NCBI GenBank assembly: GCA_024180945.1 | Contig: JAKSGN010000021.1 | Coordinates: 62,001 to 126,000, forward strand | Direction of reading: 5' to 3' | Length of the DNA: 64,000 nucleotides | Source: Macrophomina tecta | Taxonomy: Eukaryota; Ascomycota; Dothideomycetes; Botryosphaeriales; Botryosphaeriaceae | Shown here: positions 46,132-56,884 of the stretch, piece after piece | How positions within the stretch are numbered: the first letter of the stretch is position 1 | How the letters are laid out: the number at the start of each line of letters is the position of its first letter | Position numbers and translations under genes: made by a program | The notes under the pieces: model-generated | What the model was told of the DNA's origin: nothing | What the model saw: the letters and a program-made list of their open reading frames with translations, nothing else | The model's database searches: none

Positions 46132-47874
46132 ATGGACGGCCCGCCCCCGCCTCCGCCCCCTCCGCATGGCGAAAACCCCAAGACAACAGCCGGTGGTCAA
46201 GGGTCAGGCCTGCCACCCGGTAACTATGACATATTCATCATCCCGCCTCACAGCTCAGGGTCCGGCTTCCTTTACCTGCCTTCTCTCGCAGTGCAGCGGA
46301 ACTCCTTCCTCGCTGGCGTCGGCTGCACGCTGCTCGCAGTGCTAGTATGGACCATCATTGAGCCCACAATCAAGGCCTGGTTCTCGGCAGTGACAACCAG
46401 CGGCGGCAGTGGCGTGTTGATCCTCGTCCTCGGCGTCGGTGTGGCCGGTTGGGCCATGGGGAAGACACAGGTCGAAGGTGCGGTTCCTGGCTCAAGTGCG
46501 CCAGGAGGAGGTGCTGGCGCTGGCGCTGGTGCTGGCGCTGGTGACGGTCATTTCCCAGGGGGAGGCGCTCGTACGGGCCCTCAGCCAAACGGCTTTCCCG
46601 GCGGTGGCTTCAACCAAGCACCTCCCCCGGGCGCTGGGGCTGGTCCTGGGTCGGCGCCGAGAGGCTCGTGGGAGGGCCACACGCGGAATGCATCCGCGGA
46701 CTGGGAGAAGGCAAGAGAAGAAACAAGACAACGGGAAGAAGCCCGCAAGCGGGCCGAGGAAGTACGCCGCCAGGCTGCGGAAGAAGCCAAGAAGAAAGAA
46801 GAAGCTGACAGGGCTGCGCGTGCACAGGCTGAGAAGCAAAAGTGGGAACAAATGCGTGCTCGCGAGAAGGAGCAACGCGAAAGGGAGGCACGGGAGAGGC
46901 TAGCGCGGGAAAGACTAGCTAAGGAAAAGGCGGAAAGAGAAGCTCGCGAGAAGGAAACCCGTGAGAAACTGGAGCGCGAAATCCGCGAGAATCTCGAGAA
47001 AGAAGCTAAAGCAAAAGCAGCGGCTGCGGAAGCGGCTGCCGCAGCAAAAGCAGAAGCAGAAGCCAAAGCGGCAAAGGAGAAGGCAGCCAAGGAGCGCGAG
47101 GAGCGCCTCAAAGCTGCCCGCGAACGTGCTGAGCGCGAGCGCAAAGCCCGCGAAGCTGAACGACTGGCAAAGGCTGCTGCTGAGCAGAAGGCCAGAACTA
47201 CCAGCGAGAGCGGGAGGCCACCCAGCACGTCGCCCAAGAAGCCCTACGAACGTCCGACCGCTCGAACGACCGACGGCGACTCGCGAGCCTATTCAGGCTT
47301 CCGGCCCTACGACGCACCGAGAGCACCCCGTACCGCCGCGTCCGCGTCCACGTATTCCGAATCCGTCGTATCCTCCTCCTACGCGCCGTCTACGTCCACT
47401 GCCCGAACATCCCCGCCGCCCTCCGACCGGGGCCCATACAGCACGAGTGATCCCAATAAGGTCGTTATAAAGGGCGTTTACCTATTCACATCCCTTTTTC
47501 CCAAACCAACTGCCCAGCTGGTGTCAGGCGCAGGTCCAGTCTCGGACGGACTGGTCCTACGCATGACCACGGAGGGCCTCTTCATCGATGATGACGTTCG
47601 AGATGTCGCGCAGCGAGAATGGGACGTCAAGGCTTGGACAATGAAGCTCGTAGAGACTGCCGAAGTGAAGTCGAGTGGCGTCTATATACTCAGGGCCAGC
47701 ATCAGGGATCCAGAGGGCAAGAGGTACGTCTTCGTTCTCGGCGCGCAAGAGAGCTGGAAGGTCGCGAAGGGTCTGGAGAGATTGCGGAAGGGAAGCACGG
47801 TTCGCGCGTTGGGTGTTCAAACCATGACCACAGCAGAGGCGAACAAGACGCTTGGAGTGTTGGGGATGGCATGA
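46132..47874 (+). CDS. Two-span membrane protein with long charged helix and C-terminal globular domain
   Basis: Intronless 580-residue protein, unnamed family. Order: a Pro-rich N terminus (poly-Pro at 4-11); two hydrophobic segments at about 58-84 (FLAGVGCTLLAVLVWTIIEP) and 92-109 (SGVLILVLGVGVAGWAMG); a Gly/Ala/Pro-rich linker with an AG dipeptide repeat near 125-140. Residues about 185-365 form a Glu/Arg/Lys/Ala helix with strongly alternating charge (EREARERLARERLAKEKAER), typical of coiled coils or single alpha-helices. A Ser/Thr/Pro-rich linker leads to a folded C-terminal domain (~440-575) with strand-rich text (KVVIKGVYLFTSLFP, VYILRASIRDPEGKRYVFVL). That last part looks PH-like, which is inference. 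The layout suggests a tether reaching from a membrane; compartment unknown. The highly repetitive coding DNA creates long antisense frames that are not genes. Confidence 0.88.
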   Translation: MDGPPPPPPPPHGENPKTTAGGQGSGLPPGNYDIFIIPPHSSGSGFLYLPSLAVQRNSFLAGVGCTLLAVLVWTIIEPTIKAWFSAVTTSGGSGVLILVLGVGVAGWAMGKTQVEGAVPGSSAPGGGAGAGAGAGAGDGHFPGGGARTGPQPNGFPGGGFNQAPPPGAGAGPGSAPRGSWEGHTRNASADWEKAREETRQREEARKRAEEVRRQAAEEAKKKEEADRAARAQAEKQKWEQMRAREKEQREREARERLARERLAKEKAEREAREKETREKLEREIRENLEKEAKAKAAAAEAAAAAKAEAEAKAAKEKAAKEREERLKAARERAERERKAREAERLAKAAAEQKARTTSESGRPPSTSPKKPYERPTARTTDGDSRAYSGFRPYDAPRAPRTAASASTYSESVVSSSYAPSTSTARTSPPPSDRGPYSTSDPNKVVIKGVYLFTSLFPKPTAQLVSGAGPVSDGLVLRMTTEGLFIDDDVRDVAQREWDVKAWTMKLVETAEVKSSGVYILRASIRDPEGKRYVFVLGAQESWKVAKGLERLRKGSTVRALGVQTMTTAEANKTLGVLGMA

Positions 47875-49399
47875 GGAGAAAGAAAAGGAGGATGAAGTGT
47901 AGAGACATCGGCGCCACTGTTTTGCCCACTGTGGAATGCTGGTATCACGGCATTCCAGGTGTGGGTCACCGAAAAAGGCTTATAACGCCTACCATCAATG
48001 TCTCGGCTTCCTACGTTCCGAAAAGGTCATTATTAGATGACGCATTTCTGGAAAGCTTTGGGTTACACAGCAAAGACTACAAGCGTCGAAAAATTTTCAA
48101 GTCAAAACGGGAAAGGGGCTCGGCTGGAAATTATCACAAATTTTGCAGGCGGCATAAGCGACGGAGTTGAATCGAATTTCTTCCATTCGTTTGGGATTTC
48201 TCACTTCTTTACATTTCGCTTGGGAATTTGGCTGGTGGTTTTGGTCTTAGAGGAGAATTCCCCGTTCTTTTTGTTGGATTGGCAACGTTATGAGCACTTT
48301 TACGTACTCAGAGAGACAGGCGGATACCCCACAAATTCAAGTTGGTTGCGCTTCCTCTTCCTTCTCATTTGCTGGCTTTTATCGATGCCATGTTGTGGAT
48401 ACGTACCACATCATGGGCAGCGCGCTCACTATGCTCTTTTATGAGCCGCATTCTCTAGCTCCATTGCGAGTGCGCTTGTGAGATTTTGCAGGACCCTGCC
48501 CCGTGAATATAGAAAGGACCAGAAAAGCGTCAGACTTCGAGGCCTTGCTGAGCGTATCGATAAAGAAACTGCTACAGCTGCGCTTGGGGTTGGAGTCGAG
48601 CCGTCCCTTGCGCTCTATTTCATGGCGTCATTTGGACTTTCGCATTAAATTCTGTTGCATTTATGGTCGACAAAACGACTTTGGTCTCGCTCAGACTGGT
48701 TAAGCGGCTCTTTCACCAGCTTGATCAATAGCACCAAGAGAGCTGGCACAGAAGGATATTGAACTCTTTAAGGCACGTAGTCCCATCTTCACGTTCCACC
48801 AACTTGCATCAGAAAGACTGCTTCAATTATCGCGTGTATATTTGCTTTATCAAACGCTTAAAGGCTCACACACTTTGCCGGTCCGTTGTAAAATTCTTGA
48901 AGCACTCGTCAGACTAAATCCGTATTCCCTCAGTGTCACTCCGACTCGAGCAACCTTGTCCCACAAGGATCTTTTTTTCACCAGTATCTGATCCGCATCG
49001 GTGGCATAAAGAAAGAGCTCGTAGAGAATCTATCTCGGTCAGAGGTGGCAGCTGTAAGCGCTTACTGACCATGGGTGGAGTAGCGGACTATGACAACTCT
49101 GCAGGTAGAGAAAATAGAAGTCTCCATTAAATTGCAACTCAAACCTGCTTCCCATTCGAACTTCCCAGGACAGTCCTCATATAATTGGCTAGCGTGTTGA
49201 AACGGCGATGTCTCTCCTACGTGAAAGCTTCCGAACTCCGCCCCAAAATCCGATTTAGCTTTTGTCCTATCCAATTCCATCACAGCTTCCCACTGCCACA
49301 ACACCGGAGTCGACATCATATACACACACCATTGATCTTCTCACAGGAAGGAAAGCTCGCCTGTCTTCCCAGACTTTCCAACCCCTCATCACGCATCCC
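47875..49399. other. Convergent intergenic region
   Basis: About 1.5 kb between converging genes, lower in G+C than its flanks. A 135-codon frame at 48037-48444 is Phe/Leu/Ser-rich and probably 3'-UTR. No repeat or RNA gene was seen. Confidence 0.45.
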
Positions 49400-50785
49400 T
49401 CACTGCTTACGCAGAATCCCCACCAACGCATCCACCAACGCCCTTGCAAACCCCTCATCATTGATATCCCTCTCGTCCTCCACGACCTCCACACCACTCC
49501 CCTTCAGCCCCTCTCTCACCGCCCCGAACAACGCGTCATCGGCCTCCCGATCCTCAAACGGCCCGCCCGCCACACTCATCGCGCTCACACCCCCCTTTGG
49601 AATCCACACCTGACACCTACCCCTATCCCCCTCCCACCCCTTCAACTTCTCAACAACAAGTTCCCCTATCTTACGACACTCCTCGACGCTCGTCCGCATC
49701 AGGGTGACGCTCGGATTGTGCTGGTAGAGCCTGCGACTGCTCTTCGTGTACGTCTCGGGCACGCTGGAGATAGGCCCGAAGTTGGCCATGTCGGTGGCGC
49801 CGAGGGAGACGATGGAGGGGATGGAGAGCGATGGCGCCGCGGTGAGGCGCGTCGGGCCCGCCGACATGTTCGCGCCGGCGACCAGGTAGTCGGCGAGCTC
49901 GGTGGTCGTCAGGTCGATGGCGGCGTCGAGCGCGCGCGCGCGCAGGAGCCGCTCCAAGGCCAGCCCGCCGTGGCCGGTCGCGTGGAAGATGTGCGTGTCC
50001 GGGAAGGCGTAGGGGCACTGCGAGGCCGGGAGCGCGGAGAGCGAGGCGAGGTAGGCCCGGATTGCCGTGACGGCCGGAGTCGTCACCCCGAACATGGTTA
50101 TGCCGAGGCGGACGGGGGTTTTTTTGCCCTCGCGGTCTTGCTGCTGCTGTTCTTGGGGGTGCAGAGGCTCGGCGGAGGGGTTGGGGCGGTCGTAGATGGT
50201 TTGGTGGTAGGCGTTGGCCATGCCGACGATGGCGCCGGCGGCGTTGGATAGGACAATGCGGAGGATGTTGTTGAGCCCGGCGATGTCGACGATTGAGTAC
50301 ATCAGGGTGATGTCTGTCTCGCCGACTATGGGCCCGGTTTCGCCGCTGGCGATGGTGCTGACGATTAGTTTGGGGAAGCCCATGGGAAGCGCTCCGCGCA
50401 TGACGGCGGCCGCGAGAGATGTACCGCCGCTGCCTCCCATGGAGATGATTCCGGTAAAGGGATTGTTGGAGCTTTGGGTTTCGCTATCAGAGCTCTGGTT
50501 TTGTTGATTCTTCAGACTACTACGGATATAGTTGGTCGCGCAGGCTGCCATGTGCTTGTTCAGCTCGCCACGGTCGAGAGAACCAATGTTTGATGGGGCG
50601 CTCTCAGGGGCATATTGGGAAGTAAGCTCAGTTGTGGTGACAGTGATGGCGGAGTCAGACACTGCTGTGCGACCGACGTCGATCAGAGTGACGTCGGTGT
50701 CTTTGTGTTTGAGGATCTTCTCGCGGGTGAAAAGCAGCTCCTCAAGCTTCGTGTCGCAAGTCCCCAGGAGGATTATGTGTGGCAT
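49400..50785 (-). CDS. Tm-1-like (UPF0261) ATP-binding-type protein
   Basis: Intronless gene for a 461-residue UPF0261/Tm-1-like protein. It begins MPHIILLGTCDTKLEELLF, the characteristic family start. Other hallmarks are the glycine-rich GIISMGGSGGTSLAAAVMRG, the stretch LPMGFPKLIVSTIASG, VDIAGLNNILRIVLSNAAGA and GATDMANFGP. The central insert (NPSAEPLHPQEQQQQDREGK) is a variable loop. The plant Tm-1 N-terminal domain of this family binds ATP and inhibits a tobamovirus replicase; the normal metabolic function of the family is unknown. In plants and some bacteria this domain is fused to a TIM-barrel PEP-hydrolase-like domain; here that partner is a separate, divergently transcribed gene starting 618 bp away. 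Part of the coding DNA is GC-alternating (GCGCGCGCGC near 49933). Confidence 0.93.
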   Translation of the reverse strand: MPHIILLGTCDTKLEELLFTREKILKHKDTDVTLIDVGRTAVSDSAITVTTTELTSQYAPESAPSNIGSLDRGELNKHMAACATNYIRSSLKNQQNQSSDSETQSSNNPFTGIISMGGSGGTSLAAAVMRGALPMGFPKLIVSTIASGETGPIVGETDITLMYSIVDIAGLNNILRIVLSNAAGAIVGMANAYHQTIYDRPNPSAEPLHPQEQQQQDREGKKTPVRLGITMFGVTTPAVTAIRAYLASLSALPASQCPYAFPDTHIFHATGHGGLALERLLRARALDAAIDLTTTELADYLVAGANMSAGPTRLTAAPSLSIPSIVSLGATDMANFGPISSVPETYTKSSRRLYQHNPSVTLMRTSVEECRKIGELVVEKLKGWEGDRGRCQVWIPKGGVSAMSVAGGPFEDREADDALFGAVREGLKGSGVEVVEDERDINDEGFARALVDALVGILRKQ

Positions 50786-51403
50786 GATTCAGATTCAGGG
50801 CTGTGAAAGAGATGGGAGAGGCCTGGAATGTCGAAACGGCTGATCGAGCCCGCGCCACTCCTTGGGTATAAGATTGGTGGGCAGGCTTGTGATTTGAGGA
50901 CTACAAGTATGGTCGACTCTTCTCTCCAGGGATATGTGCTCCGAAGGTAATGCACCAAGGTCAGACGAGGGCGGCTCGGTATCTCGATTCGGTGTGTTGG
51001 GCTGCGATTCCTGAGGCTTCTGCAGCGCTCAGTATGGTGTTCAGCGGCGATAATGGGCTGGGCCAGATTATTGCGTTTGTACGGTTTTGGCTAGTTCACT
51101 TGCCGGCGTGCTCTGTGGTGGATAAGGAGTCTGTAAGCAGTGTTGACGTTCAACACCTTCGGTTCACGACCCCTCATTGCCTTGAGGCTGTTGGCCGGGG
51201 AGTGTTAGCGGAAGGGAGATCGACCAAGGGCGGGGCGGGTGTGACGACATCATGCAGGTGGGGTGCAGGACTGTTGACTCGGCCACACGAGAGTCGGAGG
51301 TCGAACAACTGCATTCCCATCACCCTTCGAAAACACAGGAAGAGGATCGGATCACTTTGCAACGCCTATTCGCGCCGCTTGAAACCCTACTCTTGTCGAA
51401 GAG
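50786..51403. promoter_or_regulatory. Bidirectional promoter of the Tm-1-like / TIM-barrel pair
   Basis: 618 bp lie between the divergent start codons of two genes whose domains are fused elsewhere, so shared regulation is likely. Several CGG/TCGG triplets occur (near 50979-50993 and 51281-51300), but no convincing spaced zinc-cluster site was found by eye. Confidence 0.6.
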
Positions 51404-52782
51404 ATGGCTCCACCAACGAACCGTGCCGAGATCCTCGCAAGGCTCCGCTCCCACGCGGCCAACGGCAAGTCCATTGTCGGCGCTGGTGCAGGTTGGTGCT
51501 TGCCTGCCTTTCCGACGATTGGCTACCGGGATCTTTGGCGGAAAGTCTGGCTGGCGATGCTGACTCCTTGACTTGCAGGCATCGGCCTCTCCGCCAAATT
51601 CATCGAAAAGGGCGGCGGAGACCTCATCATCATCTACAACTCCGGTCGCTTCCGAATGGCCGGCCGGGGATCAGTAAGGAGTCTTGCCATGTCTGGTGAT
51701 CAATTCAAAAGGACACGGTAACTAACGGATGCCATATAGCTGGCCGGCTTGATGCCCTACGGCAATGCCAACGACGTGGTGCTTGAAATGGTACGTGCAT
51801 CTCTCTGAAGACAGGTCGTTGGCGATGGCCCAAGCCACCTCTGGTGGACTTGGCAAGAGCCGACAACCGCACCGAGTTGGAGCGCTCCTCCGGACGCCAG
51901 TGTGACTAGAGCGTTGGCTGCGGGCGAACACTTCGACTCCGTCCTGGCCGTGGCGATACTCCTCGGCCCAGCCTTGTCTACGCTCAGACCCGCGTAATAG
52001 CTTCGGCTGCTCACCACTGCCCAGCGCTCCGTGAAGCATCCGCGTGGATGCTTAAGAAAGAGGTTATACTGACTTTGTCGGTTGGCAGGCGAACGAAGTA
52101 CTCCCAGTGGTCGAACATACGCCGGTGATTGCCGGCGTGTGCGCGACGGACCCGTTCCGGTCGATACCGTCATTCTTGAAGCAATTGAAGGACATCGGCT
52201 TCGCGGGCGTGCAGAACTTCCCGACGGTACGTTTGCCACTGGTTCCAAGCCACCGCTGTGGGCCGGGATGCCCTTGGTACGATAGGCGAAGACCGCTAAC
52301 GACGTCCTTATCAGGTTGGTCTTGTGGACGGGCAGTTTAGACAGAACCTTGAGGAGACAGGCATGGGCTTCGACGCCGAGGTGCAAATGGTCAAGGCTGC
52401 ACGCGAGATGGACCTCCTGACAACGCCTTATGCCTTCAACGTCGAGGAGGCCGCGAAGATGGCTCGGGCTGGAGCAGACGTGCTCGTCGCACACATGGGC
52501 TTGACGACGTCGGGCTCGATCGGCGCCCAGAGCGGCAAGAGCCTTGACGACTGCGTGAGGCTGATCCAGGAGATGCGCGACGTCGCGGTCAAGATCAATC
52601 CGGACGTCCTGATTCTCTGTCACGGTGGCCCGATCGCCAGGCCCAGCGATGCGCAGTACGTCCTTACTCGGACGAAGGGGGTGCACGGCTTCTACGGGGC
52701 GAGCAGCATGGAGAGACTGCCGGTGGAGGAGGCTATCACGAACATCACCAGGGAGTTTAAGGACGTCAAGGCGTCTGGCTAG
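51404..52782 (+). CDS. PEP-hydrolase-like TIM-barrel protein (partner of Tm-1-like)
   Basis: TIM-barrel protein of the phosphoenolpyruvate-hydrolase-like family, 279 residues. Five exons: 51404-51491, 51579-51673, 51740-51790 (51 nt), 52089-52226 and 52315-52782; introns are 87, 66, 298 and 88 nt. The joined N terminus reads [20 protein letters not shown], followed by [20 protein letters not shown] and [17 protein letters not shown]. Then come [66 protein letters not shown] and [17 protein letters not shown], all typical of the family. The enzymatic reaction is uncertain despite the family name. It is divergent from the UPF0261 gene, to whose product it is fused in plant Tm-1 proteins, so the two products probably work together. 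Intron 3 is unusually long for this window and carries an 8-bp hairpin. Confidence 0.93.
52034..52053. repeat. 8-bp inverted repeat inside intron 3 of the TIM-barrel gene
   Basis: Arms AAGCATCC (52034-52041) and GGATGCTT (52046-52053) are perfectly complementary around a 4-nt loop, 35 nt before the intron acceptor. It lies in the anomalously long intron and upstream of the likely branch site. Confidence 0.7.
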
Positions 52783-54596
52783 ACAGCGGCGTTGTTTCTT
52801 CAGGCACTCTGTAGCGAAGCTTGCGGCAAACGAAGACAAGATAATGGTTGCTGAATCGGCGGCGCGAGCACGGATATGCTGACTACAGCGCTGAGGATGC
52901 GCATGACGGCTGAGTTGATGAAGATCGCCTGGGAGTGCGCGACTAGGCGGACCGTTTGTGGGGTAGGCGGCGAGCAGCGGAGCGACAGTCGAGGCAGGAT
53001 CGGGGCGATGCGTTCTTGATTCGACCACATAGCATGTATTTCACCGCCTCGCGGCTGCGGCTGATTGGCCTCGCCGCGATGCAGCCTTAACACCACGCCG
53101 ACTCGGCCGCCCGGGGCAGAGGGCGACAGGCGGCGCCGCCAGCGCAGCCCGCGAAGAGACTTGCATGCCGGGCTGGCTGTCGGTGCCGGTGCGGGCTGGG
53201 GGCGCTAGCGGCTGGCTGCGGTGTGAAGCGTAAGCAAAACCGCCAGCGCGAGCCCGGGCATCGTCGAGGACGGCGGCCGTTCCAGCGGCGGCACCCTGGC
53301 GCCCGCCCTCCCTGGCGCTGGCGCTGGCGCGGGCGCGGGCTCTGGGGCCAGCGGGCCAGCACACGCAGAGCGAGTAGAGGGCGATTGGCGAGGCATTGCA
53401 ATAATAGCAGCCTTCATTTCCCTCGCCGCGCACTGGGCAGCGCGCGCAATCTGGCAGCGCATGTCGACAGTCTTGTCCTGTCGCACGCACGGCTACATGG
53501 AGTGGCGGGCAGGGCGCACGACGGTGCGGTGCGGCTTGGGAGCAGCGCTGCAGGGCCCTGGTGCCCTTGGCCCTTGGGCGTTTCCGCCGGCGTGGATTGC
53601 AGCCAGGATGCGCGGCGCTGCTATTGGCGCGAGCGAGTCCTGGGAGCGGCCGCAGCTATGCCCAAGTCGGCGCCGCAGTCGAGCAGCGGGTGTTTTCAGC
53701 AGCGGCGGCGAGTGAGCTGCCAGCAGGCCTTCGTCGCGGCTAGGCCCCTGCCTGCGACACGCTCTGTCTGGCACGCCGCTGTTTGCTGGACGCGTGCGCC
53801 CCCAGGCGTCACGAGTTGCTGTGCGCTGCCCGCGTCCAATAAGCTGCGCAGCCGCGGCCGATCAACACGCCCGCTTTCACCCATCATCTGCTGCCCTGGC
53901 CACTACGCACGCCGCCTCTAGCCCTGCCCAGCGACAGACTGACAACGTCTGCCGCCCGCCATCGCCTCGACAACTCCTCCTCCACAAGCCCTCCGATCCC
54001 TCGCCGCCTGCGACGCGACGAGACGAGCCGCCGCGCGAGTCCCAGCCCGCGTCCGTGCCCCCCCCCCCAGAGCTGCAATCCGCACCGCTGCTCTTGGTGT
54101 TACGTGCGCCGTCCTTCCCTCCAACACGCATTTGCGCCCGCAAGCCACACCGCAGCCTCACTGCTCGACCCTCTGCTGCACCTCGCCCCAGCTCGTCCGG
54201 CTCGCTCTGCCACGACACCTCCACCACCACCTCCACCTCCACCACCACCACCGCGCCCTCGCTCGCCCGCCCGCCCGTCCGCCTCTTCACGACCACGGCG
54301 TAGCGCTCTGCCTGCTGTTGCGACTGTGCATGGTTGCCCGCCGGCTGACGTCCAGCCTAGCTACCGCTGGCTGCCTGGCTGCATCGCCCTTCGATCAGCC
54401 CAGCTGGTAGCCCTTCGTCGCTGCGATCTGACCCGCCGCTCTCGACGCGCCCGCTCTGGCGGCCTCACCCACCGTCGCCCTCGCTGTCGTCTCCCCTTCT
54501 CCATTTGATACCCGTCCCCGGCTGGCTTGGGGATTCGCTCCGCTTGCATAGACTTTCTCCTCGAACGGCCTGACGCGCCGATCTCGATTCTTGAAA
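52783..54596. other. GC-rich intergenic region and MED15 leader
   Basis: About 1.8 kb, strongly GC-rich between 53.0 and 53.8 kb, with a short GGCGCT/GGCGCG repeat near 53308-53345. From 53.9 to 54.5 kb the + strand is C-rich with CACCTC repeats near 54216-54250, probably the promoter and leader of MED15. Overlapping open frames reflect base composition; none shows family features. Confidence 0.5.
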
Positions 54597-56802
54597 ATGA
54601 ATCAGAACTTTGGCAACATGATGGGCGCTCAGCAGCAGCCGCAGCAGCAACAACAAGCGCCGCAGCAACAGCGGCTGCAACAGATCATCCTGGCCCAACT
54701 GCGAAATTCACATCGCCCCCAGCCCGGACAATGGCAGGCCACCCTCAACGCAGAGCAGCGAGCAGGTATGCTCTGGAATATGTAAGCACTTCAGGGCCCC
54801 GTCGCGTCTTCGCCTCCCATTCTGACTTTGACAGTTATACCGCGATACGGCTGGCAAAACCCGACGCGCCAGACCAGCAAGTGCTGCAGATGGCCTTTGG
54901 AAACGAGAACGAGCGTTTTCTCAAAGCTTCAAGCCGGGTGAGCCAGCTCGACCTCGCCTCAGAACAAAAGAGTGTGGTGCTGATAATTAAACAGGACGAT
55001 TATATCAAGGCTGTAAAGGACTTACTGCAACGGCTCCAGAGCATGCGACAGCAAAACATGCAGGCCGTGCAAGCGTCCATGATGCACCCCGGTAACCATG
55101 GCGCAAACCCACAAGCAGGCATGATGCCCCAGACTCCAATGCAGCCGAGCGGATCCAACCAAGGACAGAACGCATTCCAGCAGCCTTTCCCTCCTCAACT
55201 GCAGCACCAGATGCAGGCATCACCACTACCGATGACTCAGAACCCCTCATCCATGGGAATGGAGAATCCTGGCCTACAGCCTCAAGCCCAGCACCAAAAC
55301 ATGCCGCCGCAGATGCAAAGACCGCCACAGTTCACTCCAGAAGAGCAGCAAAAGATCGAGACCATGACCAGGACATTAAGGCAACGACTAACCCCTGACG
55401 AAGAGCAGAAAATCAGGGCCCAAATCGCGCAACTACCTATAGAGAGACGACAAGTGTTGGAATCACGAGGTGTTGACCCGGTCCTGTTGCATTGCAGAAA
55501 CCGGGCACAGGCGATGCTCATGAGCATGAAGAAGGGCCAGCCGGTGGGACAAGCCGGCCAGTTCGGTCAGCAGCAGAACCAGGGAATGGGCCGCGGGGCG
55601 CCAAACCAAGGCATACTGCATAGGACCCCGCAGATGGGAAACGTACAGCCTCAACAGGGTGGCATGCCCGGAAGCGCCGAGTTCGACTTCGCTCAACTCA
55701 GCAACCAACAAGCCGACGCTATGCGATCTGCTCAGGCGGGGCATGACGTTGTACCTGCCAGCAACAATGCCAACATGAACCAGATGAGTGGATTCAATCC
55801 GATGAATGGCAACCAGCCTGGACAAGTCAATGGACAAGCCAACGGACAGGGAATGGCTCCAGGCCAGAATAGAAACCCGGGTCAACAACCACCTTTCAAT
55901 CTGCAGCAGGCGCACCGAGAGAATGCTATCAGACAAATGCAAGCAGCACAAGCTCAGGCTCAGGCACAAGCACGTGGACAGGGAATTCCCCAGTCTCAAG
56001 CACAGCAAATGGCTCTCCGCAATCAAATGGGCGGCTTCGGCATGGCACCCGGCCAGCCTCAGAACGGGGCTATGCCAATGCTGACACGACCCATGGCTCC
56101 GCCGGGTCAGCAAGGAAACGCCACCCCCCAACCAAGGCAGCCACAACCCGGGCAGCAAATGGCTCAGAGCATGGGTCCTGGCTTTAACGCGGCACAAGCT
56201 GTCCAGCTCGCGCAGCAAAGAGCCGCAGCGGCGCAAGCTCAAATGCCTGGAGCACCACAAGCTTCCCGAGCGAGTCAAATTCCGGGAGATGTGCCGATGC
56301 CCATAAGACAGAAGATGATGGAGTTGCCAGAGGAGCAATTTCGCTTGGTTCTCGCAAGATGGTTGCAACAAAAGCAGGGATGGCAGAACGGGAACGTTTC
56401 CCAACCCGGGCAGCAGATGAACCCGCAAGCTCTGCAGGGTGGACAGCCTGGTGCGCCTATGGGAATGGGAGGGAACTTCTTGCAGCAAAACCAACAAATG
56501 GCCGGAATGATTAACCCTGCACAGATGCAACAACGGCTTCAGCAGGAATTGCTCAGGCGCCAACAGCAACAGCAGAACGGGCCAGCTCTGAATCCTCAAA
56601 TCGTGCAACGTATGGACGCAACGCAATTCCCGCCGGTCGTCACTCAGGGTATCAAGAACAACGGCGTCAACATCCCAGACAATATCAGGCTCTGGGGTCA
56701 ACTCAAGGAATGGGCGTCCAGGAACCCTTCCATCATCTCCATGGACAAATTAAACGAGTTCCAGAGAGTGCATTATGAGAGGATGCAACAGGCGCAGCAA
56801 GC

Positions 56803-56884
<82 letters not shown>

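Noticed and set aside
46581..47237. 218-codon Ser/Ala-rich frame antisense to the charged-helix gene
   Set aside because: Mirror of the repetitive Glu/Arg/Ala codons; no independent signal.
51757..53028. 423-codon open frame antisense to the TIM-barrel gene
   Set aside because: It crosses well supported exons and introns of the plus-strand gene and shows no domain features.
7589..54994. Four introns (KH, Rua1-type, 874-aa and MED15 genes) are multiples of three without stops, suggesting regulated retention
   Set aside because: Among the 28 introns modelled, mostly short, about this number is expected by chance, so it is not evidence of regulation.
55463..56701. 412-codon Leu-rich frame antisense to MED15
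   Set aside because: Leu-rich text is the expected complement of Gln-rich codons (CAG read as CTG).
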